DNA of 64,000 bases, taken from assembly GCF_003965815.1 (NCBI RefSeq), contig NZ_RXOE01000002.1, forward strand, positions 372,001 to 436,000, given 5' to 3'. The translations under genes and the position numbers were made by a program. Below the pieces are notes generated by a model that saw only the letters and a program-made list of their open reading frames with translations, made no database searches and was not told the DNA's origin. Positions 45,364 through 53,984 of this stretch are shown in pieces (position 1 is the stretch's first letter; each line of letters starts with the position of its first letter). Origin of the DNA: Variovorax gossypii (GTDB taxonomy: Bacteria; Pseudomonadota; Gammaproteobacteria; Burkholderiales; Burkholderiaceae_C).

Positions 45364-45374
45364 ACTGTCGCCTT

Positions 45375-45569
45375 ATGTTCCGCTGGCTGATCGTCGTCGT
45401 CCTCGCGCTGGTGCTCATGAGCGGCCTGACCGCCTGGCTGCGCCGCTTCGGCTTCGGTCGCCTGCCGGGCGATTTCGAGTTCCGTGCCTTCGGGCGCGAG
45501 TGGCAGCTGCCGATCGCGAGCACCATCGTGCTCAGCATGATCGCGGCGCTGGTCGCGCGCCTCCTGTAG
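45375..45569 (+). CDS. DUF2905 small membrane protein
   Basis: 64 aa with two membrane segments (LIVVVLALVLMSGLTAWL and IASTIVLSMIAALVARLL) separated by the DUF2905 hallmark FGRLPGDFEF. Function unknown; the family is widely conserved as a tiny membrane protein. It lies 11 bp after the HisN-like gene and 30 bp before the ROK gene, so probably in one transcript. Confidence 0.85.
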   Translation: MFRWLIVVVLALVLMSGLTAWLRRFGFGRLPGDFEFRAFGREWQLPIASTIVLSMIAALVARLL

Positions 45570-45599
45570 AGACGAGAAACAAGGAAAAGACAAACTGCG

Positions 45600-46526
45600 A
45601 TGAGAGCCTGCGTAGACATCGGCGGCACCAAGGTGGCCGTGAGCCTTTCCGCTTCGAGCGACGCGCCGCTGATCGGCCGCCGCAGCGAGCCCACGGCCAA
45701 GACCGGCGACAACGACGCGGTGGCTGTGCAGATCATGCGGATGATCGACGAGGTCTGCGCGGAGCAGGGGGTCGATGCTGCGTCCATCGACCGCGTGGGC
45801 GTGTCGTCGGCCGGACCTTTCGAGCTGCGCGACGGCAAGGTCGAACTGGCCACGCCCAATATCTGCGGCGGCATCGCCGGCCCGGCTCGGGGCCTGCCCA
45901 ACAACTGGATGACCGCGCTGGTCGAGGCCCCGCTGGCGAAACGCTTCGCCCGCGTGCGGGTCGAGAACGACGCGGTGGCCGCGCTGGAGGCCGAGCGCCA
46001 CTGGGGCGCGCTCAAGGGCATGGACGACTGCGCCTACGTCACCTGGAGCACCGGCGTGGGCGTCGGCCTGTGCGTGGACGGCCGCGCGCTGCGCGGAAAG
46101 AACGGCAATGCCGGCCACGCGGGCCACAGCTTCGTGGTCGACGACGCCAGCGGTGCGCTGTGCGGCTGTGGCAACGTGGGTGATGTCGAGGGGCTGATCG
46201 CCGGCAACTCGATCGCGCGGCGCTTCGGCCAGCCCGCGGCCGATCTCTTCAGTTCGGCGGCGGCCGGCGAGCGGCATTCGCTGGAAATCGTCGATGCGCT
46301 GTGCCGCGTGATGGGCCGCATGCTCTACAACCTGATCGCCACGCTCGACCTGCAGCGCATCAGCCTGGGCGGCAGCGTGTTCTGGCACCACCGCGACTTC
46401 CTGCTGCCGAAGCTGCAGGCGCAGGTCGACGGCAAGCTGCCGCCGCTCACGCAGGGCGTGCGCCTCGTCCCGGCGGGCCTGGGCGACAAGGTCGGCGACT
46501 ACGCGGCGCTCGCGCTGCTCGACTGA
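45600..46526 (+). CDS. ROK-family sugar kinase-like protein with degenerate zinc motif
   Basis: 308 aa with the ROK ATP-binding start RACVDIGGTKVAVSL and the catalytic Asp in VRVENDAVAALEAERHWGALKG. A second glycine loop is TWSTGVGVGLCVDGRALRG. The usual ROK zinc motif (H then C-x-C-G-x-x-G-C) is only partly kept: GALCGCGNVGDVEG has two Cys, but Asp replaces the third. Likely a glucokinase/N-acetylmannosamine-kinase-type enzyme or a derivative; no DNA-binding domain is present, so it is not a NagC/XylR repressor. Same strand as hisN and DUF2905. Confidence 0.85.
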   Translation: MRACVDIGGTKVAVSLSASSDAPLIGRRSEPTAKTGDNDAVAVQIMRMIDEVCAEQGVDAASIDRVGVSSAGPFELRDGKVELATPNICGGIAGPARGLPNNWMTALVEAPLAKRFARVRVENDAVAALEAERHWGALKGMDDCAYVTWSTGVGVGLCVDGRALRGKNGNAGHAGHSFVVDDASGALCGCGNVGDVEGLIAGNSIARRFGQPAADLFSSAAAGERHSLEIVDALCRVMGRMLYNLIATLDLQRISLGGSVFWHHRDFLLPKLQAQVDGKLPPLTQGVRLVPAGLGDKVGDYAALALLD

Positions 46527-46568
46527 CCGGCACCGGCGGCACGCAACACCAGAACCATCGGCGGAACC

Positions 46569-48119
46569 ATGACCCCGTCGCCTCGCCGCTCCTCCTTCGC
46601 CTGGCTGCTGTGGCTGGTGGGAGGCTTCATCGGAGCGCATCGTTTCTATCTGGGGAGCTACCTGGGCGGCGCGGCGCAACTGGGGCTGCTGCTCTACGGG
46701 CTCGCGGGCCTGCCGGGTTCGCGCTTCTGTCTCATGGTGCTGCTGCCGTGGCTGTTGTTCGATCTCTGGTGGGTTCACCGGCGCCTGAAGCAATTGAAGG
46801 AAGGCGGAACTGGAGCAATGGACGGCGATGGCGATGGCGATGACGCCCCCGCCGCGCGCCAGGCCACCCGCCGCCCCGCGCCGAGGGACGCCGCAAAGGA
46901 CTTTGACCTCGCCGCCCTGGCCGAAGCCAACAAACTGCAGGAGCGCTTCGTGGCCGCCGCCGAGGCCGGCGACTGGGGGCAAGCTGTCGCCATCGGCGAG
47001 CAGATCGTCGCGGCCATGCGCCGCGTGTTCAGGGGGCCGCACCAGAACCTCGCCATGACCCTGTGCATGCTCGGCCAGGCCTGCTACCGCGTCGATGCTT
47101 TCGACAAGGCGCGGGCCAGCCTCGAGGAAAGCCTTTCCATCGGCCGCAAGATCGGCATGCCCGCCGAGGACATGGACGTCGCCCGCAAGGCGCTCGACCT
47201 GACGCTGGTCGGCATCGAGCAGCGCAAGGCGCGAGGCGCGACCTCCGACGAACAGGGCGCGCTGCTGAACCTGCTCGACGATCGCGAGGCGCGTTACCGC
47301 GATGCGCTCGCCCAGGGCGACCTGCAGAGCGCCGAGAAGCTCTGCGCCGAAGCCGTCGCCGCCAGCCGGCGTTTGCACGGCGGTCCCGACAAGACCGTGG
47401 TGCTGCACCTGTCCAGCCATGCCGAACTGTGCCGCCGGCTGCGCTGGAACGAAAAGGCCCAGGCATCGGCGGACGAAGCCATCGCGATGATCGGCCAGCT
47501 GGGCCTCGACGACAGCTGGCGACGCGGGCCGACCAACACGCTCGCGCTGCTGCACGCCGCGGCCGGGCGGGCCGACGAGGCCGAGGCGCTCTACAAGAAG
47601 ACCATCGCCATGGCGGTGTCCGAGGCCGGGGGCGGCTCCAGCGACGGCGTGGTGCGCGCCTTCAACAACCTGGCGTTCCTCTATGCCGAGTCAGGGCAGG
47701 ACGTGAAGGCCGAGCTCTGCTATGCCCGCGCCCTGGTGCATCTCGACAAGCTCCCGCCGGGCGAGGGCGACACCGAACTGCACTCCGACATGCTCAACAA
47801 CTTCGCCAGCCTGCACATGTCGCGCCGCGACTTCGTCCGGGCTCGGGAGCTGTTCGAGCGCTCGCTCGACATCCAGCAGCGCAGCTGCCGCGGCATTTCG
47901 GCGACGGCCGCCAATGCCCACAACGACCTGGGCCTGATCGCGCAGGAAGAGGGCGACCTGCGCCAGGCGCTGCTGCACTTCAAGCGCACGCTGCTGCTCA
48001 ACCAGATCTGCACGCCCGATCATTTCCGGAACATCGACAACGCGCAGCGCAACATCGAAAGCGTGAGCATCGCGCTGGCAGCCGTGGCGCGTGCGGCGCG
48101 CATGGAACCGAGTACATGA
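46569..48119 (+). CDS. TM2-domain protein with C-terminal tetratricopeptide repeats
   Basis: 516 aa. The N-terminal 75 residues are a TM2 module: two hydrophobic segments around GGFIGAHRFYLGSYLGGAAQL. A short acidic Asp/Gly linker (MDGDGDGDD) follows, then about 400 residues of helical TPR-like repeats, for example NLAMTLCMLGQACYRVDAFDKARASLEESLSIGRKIG and AHNDLGLIAQEEGDLRQALLHFKRTL, which resemble kinesin-light-chain TPRs. It is a membrane-anchored protein-interaction scaffold of unknown function. Its stop overlaps the start of the DUF1877 gene (ATGA), implying the two work together. Confidence 0.85.
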   Translation: MTPSPRRSSFAWLLWLVGGFIGAHRFYLGSYLGGAAQLGLLLYGLAGLPGSRFCLMVLLPWLLFDLWWVHRRLKQLKEGGTGAMDGDGDGDDAPAARQATRRPAPRDAAKDFDLAALAEANKLQERFVAAAEAGDWGQAVAIGEQIVAAMRRVFRGPHQNLAMTLCMLGQACYRVDAFDKARASLEESLSIGRKIGMPAEDMDVARKALDLTLVGIEQRKARGATSDEQGALLNLLDDREARYRDALAQGDLQSAEKLCAEAVAASRRLHGGPDKTVVLHLSSHAELCRRLRWNEKAQASADEAIAMIGQLGLDDSWRRGPTNTLALLHAAAGRADEAEALYKKTIAMAVSEAGGGSSDGVVRAFNNLAFLYAESGQDVKAELCYARALVHLDKLPPGEGDTELHSDMLNNFASLHMSRRDFVRARELFERSLDIQQRSCRGISATAANAHNDLGLIAQEEGDLRQALLHFKRTLLLNQICTPDHFRNIDNAQRNIESVSIALAAVARAARMEPST

Positions 48120-48562
48120 GCATCGGCGCCGCCTTCTACGCGCTCGATCGCTACCGGCTGCGCGCGCTGGTGATCGACCCGTCCACCGTCTCCGGCTTCC
48201 TGAACTCGCCCGCCGCGCAGGGCGGTCCGCACGACAGCCAGACGGTGGAGCAGGCCTGGGACGTGGTGCGCACCCTGATGCCCGAGGCGATCGACGGCGA
48301 GGAACTCGACGGCACCGACGGGCTGGGCTGCATCTATCTCACGGCCGCCCACGTGGAGCGCGCGGCGGCGCGGCTCGCGCAATGCGACGTCAGCGAACTC
48401 GTGGGCCGCTTCACGGGCGAGCCGGCGAAGTTCGGCGAGCTTTACTGGGCCAAGGTCTGGCAGGACGGCGCGCAGGACCTCGCGGACTTCATGGAAGGCG
48501 TCAAGCGCTTCTTCGCCGGCGCAGCCTCGAGGCGCGACGCCGTGCTGTTCTACATCGTCTGA
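48116..48562 (+). CDS. DUF1877-family protein (YfbM-like)
   Basis: 148 aa starting MSIGAAFYALD, with the family pattern SFxLDPS-like VIDPSTVSGFL, SQTVEQAWDVVRTLM, GLGCIYLTAAHVERAAARLAQCD and LADFMEGVKRFFAGAASRRDAVLFYIV. It resembles E. coli YfbM, of known fold but unknown function. Translationally coupled to the TM2/TPR gene. Convergent with the MocR gene. Confidence 0.85.
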   Translation: MSIGAAFYALDRYRLRALVIDPSTVSGFLNSPAAQGGPHDSQTVEQAWDVVRTLMPEAIDGEELDGTDGLGCIYLTAAHVERAAARLAQCDVSELVGRFTGEPAKFGELYWAKVWQDGAQDLADFMEGVKRFFAGAASRRDAVLFYIV

Positions 48563-48587
48563 ACGGGGTTAGCCGGGTCGACCGGCC

Positions 48588-50033
48588 CTAGTTCGCCGGC
48601 CGCACGGCCGACACGATCTCGCCGAGCCGCCGCAGCCCGGCCTCGACGGCATCGGAATACGGCCAGCCGCAGTTGATGCGCAGGTAGTTGTCGAAGCGCC
48701 CCGAGTTCGAGAACTGCGCGCCCGGCGCCACCAGCATCTGCTCGCGCAGCGCGGCATCGAACACGTTCACCGACGAGCGCTGCCCCGGCAGCTCCACCCA
48801 CAGCTGGAGCCCGCCGCGCGGCAGGTTCATGCGCGTGCCCGCCGGGAAGTACCTGGCGATGGCGTCGGCCGTCTGGTCGCGCTGCACATGCAGCCGCTCG
48901 CGCAGCCGGCGCAGGTGGCGGTCGTAGGCGCCGCCCGCGATGTACTCGCCCGCGGCGATCTGCGCCAGCGCCTCGTTGTTGCGGGTCTGGGCGTACTTGA
49001 GCATCTCCACCTGCGCGTGCCAGCGCCCGGCGGTGATCCAGCCCAGCCGCAGCCCCGGCGCCAGCACCTTGTGCAGCGAGGCGCAATAGATCACGTTGCC
49101 CGTGCGGTCCCACGACTTCAGGGCGCGCAGCGGCGCGTCGCTCTCCACGAGGTCGCTGTAGGTGTCGTCCTCGACGAGCGCGATGCCGTGGCTCTCGCAC
49201 AGGTGCGCGAGCCGCTGCTTGTGGCTGTCGGGCATCACGCTGCCGATCGGGTTCTGCAGGTGCGGCACCACCACCACGGCCTTGATGTCGTCGTAGGTGT
49301 GGATGGCGAGGTCGAGCGCTTCCAGCGAGATGCCGGTCTGCGGGCTGGTGGGAATCTCCAGCGCGCGAAGGCCGAGGCTCTCGAGCACCTGCAGCAGGCC
49401 GTAGAAGGTGGGCGACTCCACGGCCACCGTGTCGCCGGGCTTCGCGATGGCGCGCAGCGCGAGGTTCAGCGCCTCGATGCAGCCGTTGGTGACGAGCACC
49501 TCGTCGGGCGGCACCGTCATGCCGATGCGCAGGCTGCGCTGCGCCACGGCCTCGCGGAACTGCTCGTGGCCCTTCTGCGAAGAGGCGGTGGTCAGCAGCT
49601 CGGGCCGCTGTCGCAGCGCGCGCGTCATCGAGTTGCGCAGGGCCTCGGCGGGATACAGCTCGGGCGCCGCGCGGGCGATGGCGAAGTTGAGCTTCACGCC
49701 GGTGTGCCGGCCGCGCGCCATGAAGTTGGCCATGCGCGCGCGCATGCTGACGAACTGCGCCGGATCGGGCGGCACGTCGGCCACGGGCTCTTCCATGGGC
49801 GCGATGGCCAGCCGCTGCGGCCGGCGCACGAAATACCCGGAGCGGTCGCGCGCCTCGACCCAGCCGTCGCTTTCCATGGCGCGGCAGACCTGCAGCGCGG
49901 TCGACAGGCTGATGTCGTGCAGCCGCATCAGGCTGCGCAACGACGGCAGCTTGTCGCCCTGCTTGAGCGAGCCGGTGTGGATCGCATCCACGTAGTGCGC
50001 GGAAAGCTGGCGGTAGAGCGGTAGCGAATCCAT
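48588..50033 (-). CDS. MocR-type GntR regulator with aminotransferase-like domain
   Basis: 481 aa. The N-terminal winged helix (LYRQLSAHYVDAIHTGSLKQGDKLPSLRSLMR, residues 5-70) is fused to a fold-type-I PLP domain; the PLP-binding Lys is in YCASLHKVLAPGLRLGW, and VLVTNGCIEALNLALRAI and VVVPHLQNPIGSV are also visible. MocR proteins sense PLP or amino-donor ligands and usually control a divergently transcribed gene, here the DUF2917 gene 172 bp away, with two direct repeats in between. ATG at 50033; the long upstream open frame is a shadow of otsA. Confidence 0.9.
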   Translation of the reverse strand: MDSLPLYRQLSAHYVDAIHTGSLKQGDKLPSLRSLMRLHDISLSTALQVCRAMESDGWVEARDRSGYFVRRPQRLAIAPMEEPVADVPPDPAQFVSMRARMANFMARGRHTGVKLNFAIARAAPELYPAEALRNSMTRALRQRPELLTTASSQKGHEQFREAVAQRSLRIGMTVPPDEVLVTNGCIEALNLALRAIAKPGDTVAVESPTFYGLLQVLESLGLRALEIPTSPQTGISLEALDLAIHTYDDIKAVVVVPHLQNPIGSVMPDSHKQRLAHLCESHGIALVEDDTYSDLVESDAPLRALKSWDRTGNVIYCASLHKVLAPGLRLGWITAGRWHAQVEMLKYAQTRNNEALAQIAAGEYIAGGAYDRHLRRLRERLHVQRDQTADAIARYFPAGTRMNLPRGGLQLWVELPGQRSSVNVFDAALREQMLVAPGAQFSNSGRFDNYLRINCGWPYSDAVEAGLRRLGEIVSAVRPAN

Positions 50034-50065
50034 GGCGTCGATGTTCCCCGCATCGGGCATCCGAA

Positions 50066-50105
50066 AACAGATGCAGTTGGCTGGGAAAACGACCATAACA
50101 GATGC
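50066..50105. promoter_or_regulatory. Direct-repeat operator candidate between mocR and DUF2917 genes
   Basis: AACAGATGC occurs twice in direct orientation, at 50066-50074 and 50097-50105, 31 bp apart (about three helical turns), in the 172-bp divergent intergenic region. Dimeric MocR regulators often bind spaced direct repeats. I infer a regulator site for the adjacent MocR protein. Confidence 0.5.
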
Positions 50106-50205
50106 GTTTCCGGCTCGGCTGTTACGGCTGCAATAGCCACTGCGTGTGCCTGTTTTTCGGGCGCCCGGATTCCTACGATGAAGCCTCGTTCTTCCGAGGT
50201 CCGCC

Positions 50206-50547
50206 ATGATCACCACACTCTCCCAAGCGCCCGATTCCATCGTTCTCGAACCCGGGCAGTCCCTGCGCCTGCCGGTCGATGCCGGCGCATGGCTGCACCT
50301 GGCCGAAGGACGTGCCCGCGTGGTCTCGCCGCCCGGCTGGCTGGGCGAGACCGTGTTCATGACTGAGACGCCGCTCGAGGAGGGCGACGTGCACCGGCTG
50401 CCGCACGGCGGCTGGATCGAGGTGTCGGCGCTGACGCCGGTGCACCTGAGGGTGCACGCGCCGCTGTCCGTGCGGCGGGCGCCGAGGGCCGCGGTGGCCG
50501 AGGCCCGGCCCGTGATGCGGTTCGTGCGGCTGCTGACCGGCTGGTAG
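50206..50547 (+). CDS. DUF2917-family protein
   Basis: 113 aa, probably a small cupin-like beta-barrel: ITTLSQAPDSIVLEPGQSLRLPVDAGAWLHLAEGRARVVSPP is the DUF2917 start, followed by TPLEEGDVHRLPHGGWIEVSAL. No signal peptide or membrane span. Function unknown. The gene is divergent from the MocR regulator and probably its target. Confidence 0.8.
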   Translation: MITTLSQAPDSIVLEPGQSLRLPVDAGAWLHLAEGRARVVSPPGWLGETVFMTETPLEEGDVHRLPHGGWIEVSALTPVHLRVHAPLSVRRAPRAAVAEARPVMRFVRLLTGW

Positions 50548-50569
50548 CCGGCTGGTAGCTGGCGGGGGC

Positions 50570-51955
50570 TCAGCGCTCGCTCGCCGCCTCGCGCAGCGCA
50601 TCGAGAAAGCTGCGCCGCCACCAGTGGATGTCCTGCTCGCGGATGCGCGACAGCAGCTTCTGGTGCCGCTCGCGCCGCTCTTCCAGCGGCATCTGCAGCG
50701 CCTGCTGCACGGTCTCCGCCGTGCCGTGCGTGTCGTAGGGATTCACCAGCAGCGCTTCCCTCAGCTGCTCGGCCGCCCCCGCGAAGCGCGACAGCACCAG
50801 CACGCCGGGGTCGGCCGGGTCCTGCGCCGCGATGTATTCCTTCGCGACGAGGTTCATGCCGTCGCGCAGCGGCGTCACCAGCCCCACGGCCGCCGCGCGG
50901 CACAGCCCCGGCACGCGCTTGCGCGCCACCATGCGGTGGATGTAGCGCACCGGCATCCAGTCGAGCTCGCCGTAGTCGCCGTTGATGGCGCCGCACAGCG
51001 ATTCGAGCTCGCGCCGGATGTCTGCATACGCGTCGACTGTCTCGCGCGTGGGCGAGGCGATCTGGATCAGCGTGGCGCTGCGCCGGTTCTCGGGGTAGTT
51101 CGCCAGCAGCTCGCGGAACGAGCGCACGCGCTGCGGAATGCCTTTCGAATAGTCGAGCCGGTCGATGCCCAGCAGCAGCCGACGCTGCGAATACTCGCGC
51201 TTCATGGTCTCGTACATGTCGCGCGACTCCTTCGCATGCGTGAGCGCAGCGAACTCGTCCACGTCGATGCCGATGGGGAAGGCGGCGGCGCGCACCGTCT
51301 GCCCGTAGGCGCGGTACATCTCGTCGCCCAGGTACTCGCCGTTGGCCTCGTTGCGCACGTAGTGCTCGAAGTGCTGCACGTCCTGCTGCGCCTGGAAGCC
51401 GATCAGGTCGTAGGCGAACAGCGAGCGCATCAGCCACTCGTGCTGCGGGATGGCCGCGGTGATGATCTGCGGCGGCAGCGGAATGTGCAGGAAGAAGCCG
51501 ATGCGCTGCCTGCAGCCCATGGCGCGCAGCTCGGCCGCCAGCGGGATCAGGTGGTAGTCGTGCACCCAGATGATGTCGTCTTCCTTCAGCAGCGGCAGCA
51601 GCTTGCGCGCGAACAGCTGGTTCACGCGCCGGTAGCCGCCGACGAAGCCGGCGTCGAAGTGCGCCAGGTCGAGCCGGTTGTGGAACACCGGCCAGAGCAC
51701 GTCGTTGCTGTAGCCGAGGTAGTAGCTGTCGTGGTCCTCGCGGCTCAGGTCGAGGGTGGCGAGCGTGACCTTGCCGGCCTGCTGCCTGTGCAGCTCGCCT
51801 TCGCCGGTCGGGCCGCCCTCGATGACCTGCCCGCTCCAGCCGAACCACAGGCCGCCGCTTTGCTGCAGGCTCTCGCCCAGCGCCACGGCCAGGCCGCCGG
51901 CGGCGGGCTTGCGCGGGTCGGCCACGCGGTTGGAAACTACGACGAGACGGCTCAT
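50570..51955 (-). CDS. otsA: Trehalose-6-phosphate synthase OtsA
   Basis: A 461-aa GT20 enzyme joining UDP-glucose to glucose-6-phosphate. Visible motifs are [12 protein letters not shown] (N-terminal loop), [44 protein letters not shown] and [17 protein letters not shown], the donor-site loop. Length matches E. coli OtsA (474). It is the last gene of the leftward otsB-GH15-otsA group, separated from GH15 by about 105 bp of palindromic repeat sequence. Supplies the osmo- and desiccation protectant trehalose. Confidence 0.96.
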   Translation of the reverse strand: MSRLVVVSNRVADPRKPAAGGLAVALGESLQQSGGLWFGWSGQVIEGGPTGEGELHRQQAGKVTLATLDLSREDHDSYYLGYSNDVLWPVFHNRLDLAHFDAGFVGGYRRVNQLFARKLLPLLKEDDIIWVHDYHLIPLAAELRAMGCRQRIGFFLHIPLPPQIITAAIPQHEWLMRSLFAYDLIGFQAQQDVQHFEHYVRNEANGEYLGDEMYRAYGQTVRAAAFPIGIDVDEFAALTHAKESRDMYETMKREYSQRRLLLGIDRLDYSKGIPQRVRSFRELLANYPENRRSATLIQIASPTRETVDAYADIRRELESLCGAINGDYGELDWMPVRYIHRMVARKRVPGLCRAAAVGLVTPLRDGMNLVAKEYIAAQDPADPGVLVLSRFAGAAEQLREALLVNPYDTHGTAETVQQALQMPLEERRERHQKLLSRIREQDIHWWRRSFLDALREAASER

Positions 51956-51961
51956 GGAGCC

Positions 51962-52058
51962 TCCTTGCGGCCGCCGCCGGGCCGCCCCAAGGCGGGCCGT
52001 GCCTCCCCCCCGGGGGGTGGAGTCGCACGAGCGAAGCGAGTGAAAAGCCGGGGGGCCT
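51962..52058 (-). repeat. GC-rich palindromic intergenic element between GH15 gene and otsA
   Basis: The GH15-otsA gap is filled by a palindromic repeat: a CCCCCC/GGGGGG hairpin near 52010, [16 protein letters not shown] sequence and CCGGCTTTTC-like segments. It differs from the 12064/58901 family but has a similar plan (start just after a stop codon, a TTCG-centred segment, then a C-run/G-run hairpin). No second copy in the window. Confidence 0.5.
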
Positions 52059-52061
52059 GTT

Positions 52062-53984
52062 TCATATGCAAGAGTCCCAGGGAGCGGACAGTCGCACGGC
52101 CGCGTTGATGATGCCGACCATCGAATAGGTCTGCGGAAAGTTGCCCCACATCTCGCCCGTGACCGGGTGCGTGTCCTCCGACAGCAGGCCCAGCGGGTTG
52201 CGCGCCGCGAGCATGGTCTCGAAGATCTGGCGCGCCTCGGCCTTGCGGCCGATCTTGGCCAGCGCGTCGATGCGCCAGAAGGTGCAGATGTTGAATGCGG
52301 TCTCGGGCTTGCCGAAGTCGTCGGCGGCCTCGTAGCGGCGCATGTAGGGGCCGTCGCACAACGACTTCTCCATCGCGTCGACGGTGGAGATGAAGCGCGG
52401 GTCGCGCGCGTCGATCAGGCCCACTTCCACCATCAGCAGGATGCTCGCATCGAGCTCGTGCCCGCCGAAGCTCTCGGCGAAGGCCTGGCGCTCCTCGCAC
52501 CACGACTTGGCGAGGATCTCTTCCTTCATGCGCGAGGCATGGCCGTGCCAGTAGGCGGCGCGCTCGGGCAGCTGCAGCGTGCGCGCGATCTTCGCGAGCC
52601 GGTCGCAGGCGGCCCAGCTCATCAGCGCCGAGCTGGTGTGCACGCGCGCGCGGGTGCGCAGCTCCCACATGCCGGCGTCGGGCGTGCCGTAGACGCGCAC
52701 CGCCCGCTCGCCCACCGCCTCCAGGTGCGGGAACTCCGCCAGTCCCGCGCGGCTGAGCAGCCGCTGGTCGTGGAAGGCCTGCGCCGCGCCGAGCACGATG
52801 TTGCCGTACACGTCGTGCTGGAAGTGCTCCTGGGCCTGGTTGCCCACGCGCACCGGGCCCATGCCTCGATAGCCCGGCAGCCCGTCGACGAAGGACTCGG
52901 GCAACTCGCGCTCCAGTCCGATGCCGTACAACGGCTGGATGTGCTCGCCGTGCGAGCCGATCACCACGTTGCCGAGCCAGCGCAGGTAGTCCTCCATGGT
53001 GCCCACCTCGCTGAGCGAGTTGAGCGCGCGCACCACGAAGAAGGCGTCGCGCAGCCAGCAGTAGCGGTAGTCCCAGTTGCGCTGGCTGCCCGGCGCCTCG
53101 GGAATGCTGGTGGTCATGGCCGCGACGATGGCGCCGGTGTCCTCGTACAGCGAGAGCTTCAGCGTGATGGCCGCGCGGATCACCGCGTCCTGGTATTCGA
53201 GGGGAATGGCCAGGCGCTTGCTCCAGGTGCGCCAGTAGGAGATGGTCTCCTGCTCGAAGCGGCGCGCGGTGTCGGCGATGCCGTCCATCAGCGTCTCGTC
53301 CACGCCGAACATGAAGTTGTACTCGCGCGAGAGCACGAAGGGCTGGCGCGAGAGGATGTGCGAGATCGACGCGTCGGTGTTCAGCCGCAGCGTCACGTCG
53401 GGGCCGACGTAGCGGATGTGGTTGCTGCCGCGCGTGACCTCCACCGGCGCCGACGAGCCCCACTGGAAGCGCGGGTCGAGCGACACGCGGATGCGCGGCG
53501 CGCCCGCGATGGGCCGCACGCGGCGCACGATCATCAGCGGGCGGAAGTAGCGCGAGCGGCTGTAGAAGCGCGGCGCGAAGTCGGTGATCTCGATGCCCTG
53601 GCCAGCGCTGTCGAAGAGCTGCGTGCGCAGCACGGCGGTGTTCGGCTCGTACCACTGCTTCGCCTCGGCGAAGTTCTCGATGTCGATGCTCCAGGCGCCG
53701 GCATCCTCGCCGGGGTGCAGCAGGGCGTTGAACACCGGGTCGCCGTCGAAGCGCGGCAGGCAGCACCACACGGCGCGGCCGCGCGCGTCGATGAGCGCGC
53801 TGTAGGCGCAGTTGCCGATCACGCCCACGTCGAGAGAGGGCTCGGCCGGCGGCGCGAATCCTCGCGGTCCGGGGGCGGCGGCCGCCTGCGCGTCGACCGG
53901 CGCGCGATCGTCGGGGCCGGCCGCGCCAGCCAGCGCCTGGCCGGCGCGGTCCTCGGGCGCCACCGGCAGTTGTTGTTCGCTCAT
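52062..53984 (-). CDS. Glycoside hydrolase family 15 protein (glucoamylase/trehalase-type)
   Basis: 640 aa. A disordered Pro/Ala-rich N-terminus (about 45 residues) precedes the GH15 N-terminal beta domain (GVIGNCAYSALIDARGRAVWCCLPRFDGDPVFNALL) and the (alpha/alpha)6 barrel with NWDYRYCWLRDAFFVVRAL, GNVVIGSHGEHIQPLYGI and AFNICTFWRIDALAKIG. It hydrolyses alpha-glucosidic links from the non-reducing end; some relatives are trehalases. Position between otsB and otsA suggests glycogen/trehalose turnover (inference). It begins inside the otsB stop (ATGA) and is coupled to it. Confidence 0.9.
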   Translation of the reverse strand: MSEQQLPVAPEDRAGQALAGAAGPDDRAPVDAQAAAAPGPRGFAPPAEPSLDVGVIGNCAYSALIDARGRAVWCCLPRFDGDPVFNALLHPGEDAGAWSIDIENFAEAKQWYEPNTAVLRTQLFDSAGQGIEITDFAPRFYSRSRYFRPLMIVRRVRPIAGAPRIRVSLDPRFQWGSSAPVEVTRGSNHIRYVGPDVTLRLNTDASISHILSRQPFVLSREYNFMFGVDETLMDGIADTARRFEQETISYWRTWSKRLAIPLEYQDAVIRAAITLKLSLYEDTGAIVAAMTTSIPEAPGSQRNWDYRYCWLRDAFFVVRALNSLSEVGTMEDYLRWLGNVVIGSHGEHIQPLYGIGLERELPESFVDGLPGYRGMGPVRVGNQAQEHFQHDVYGNIVLGAAQAFHDQRLLSRAGLAEFPHLEAVGERAVRVYGTPDAGMWELRTRARVHTSSALMSWAACDRLAKIARTLQLPERAAYWHGHASRMKEEILAKSWCEERQAFAESFGGHELDASILLMVEVGLIDARDPRFISTVDAMEKSLCDGPYMRRYEAADDFGKPETAFNICTFWRIDALAKIGRKAEARQIFETMLAARNPLGLLSEDTHPVTGEMWGNFPQTYSMVGIINAAVRLSAPWDSCI

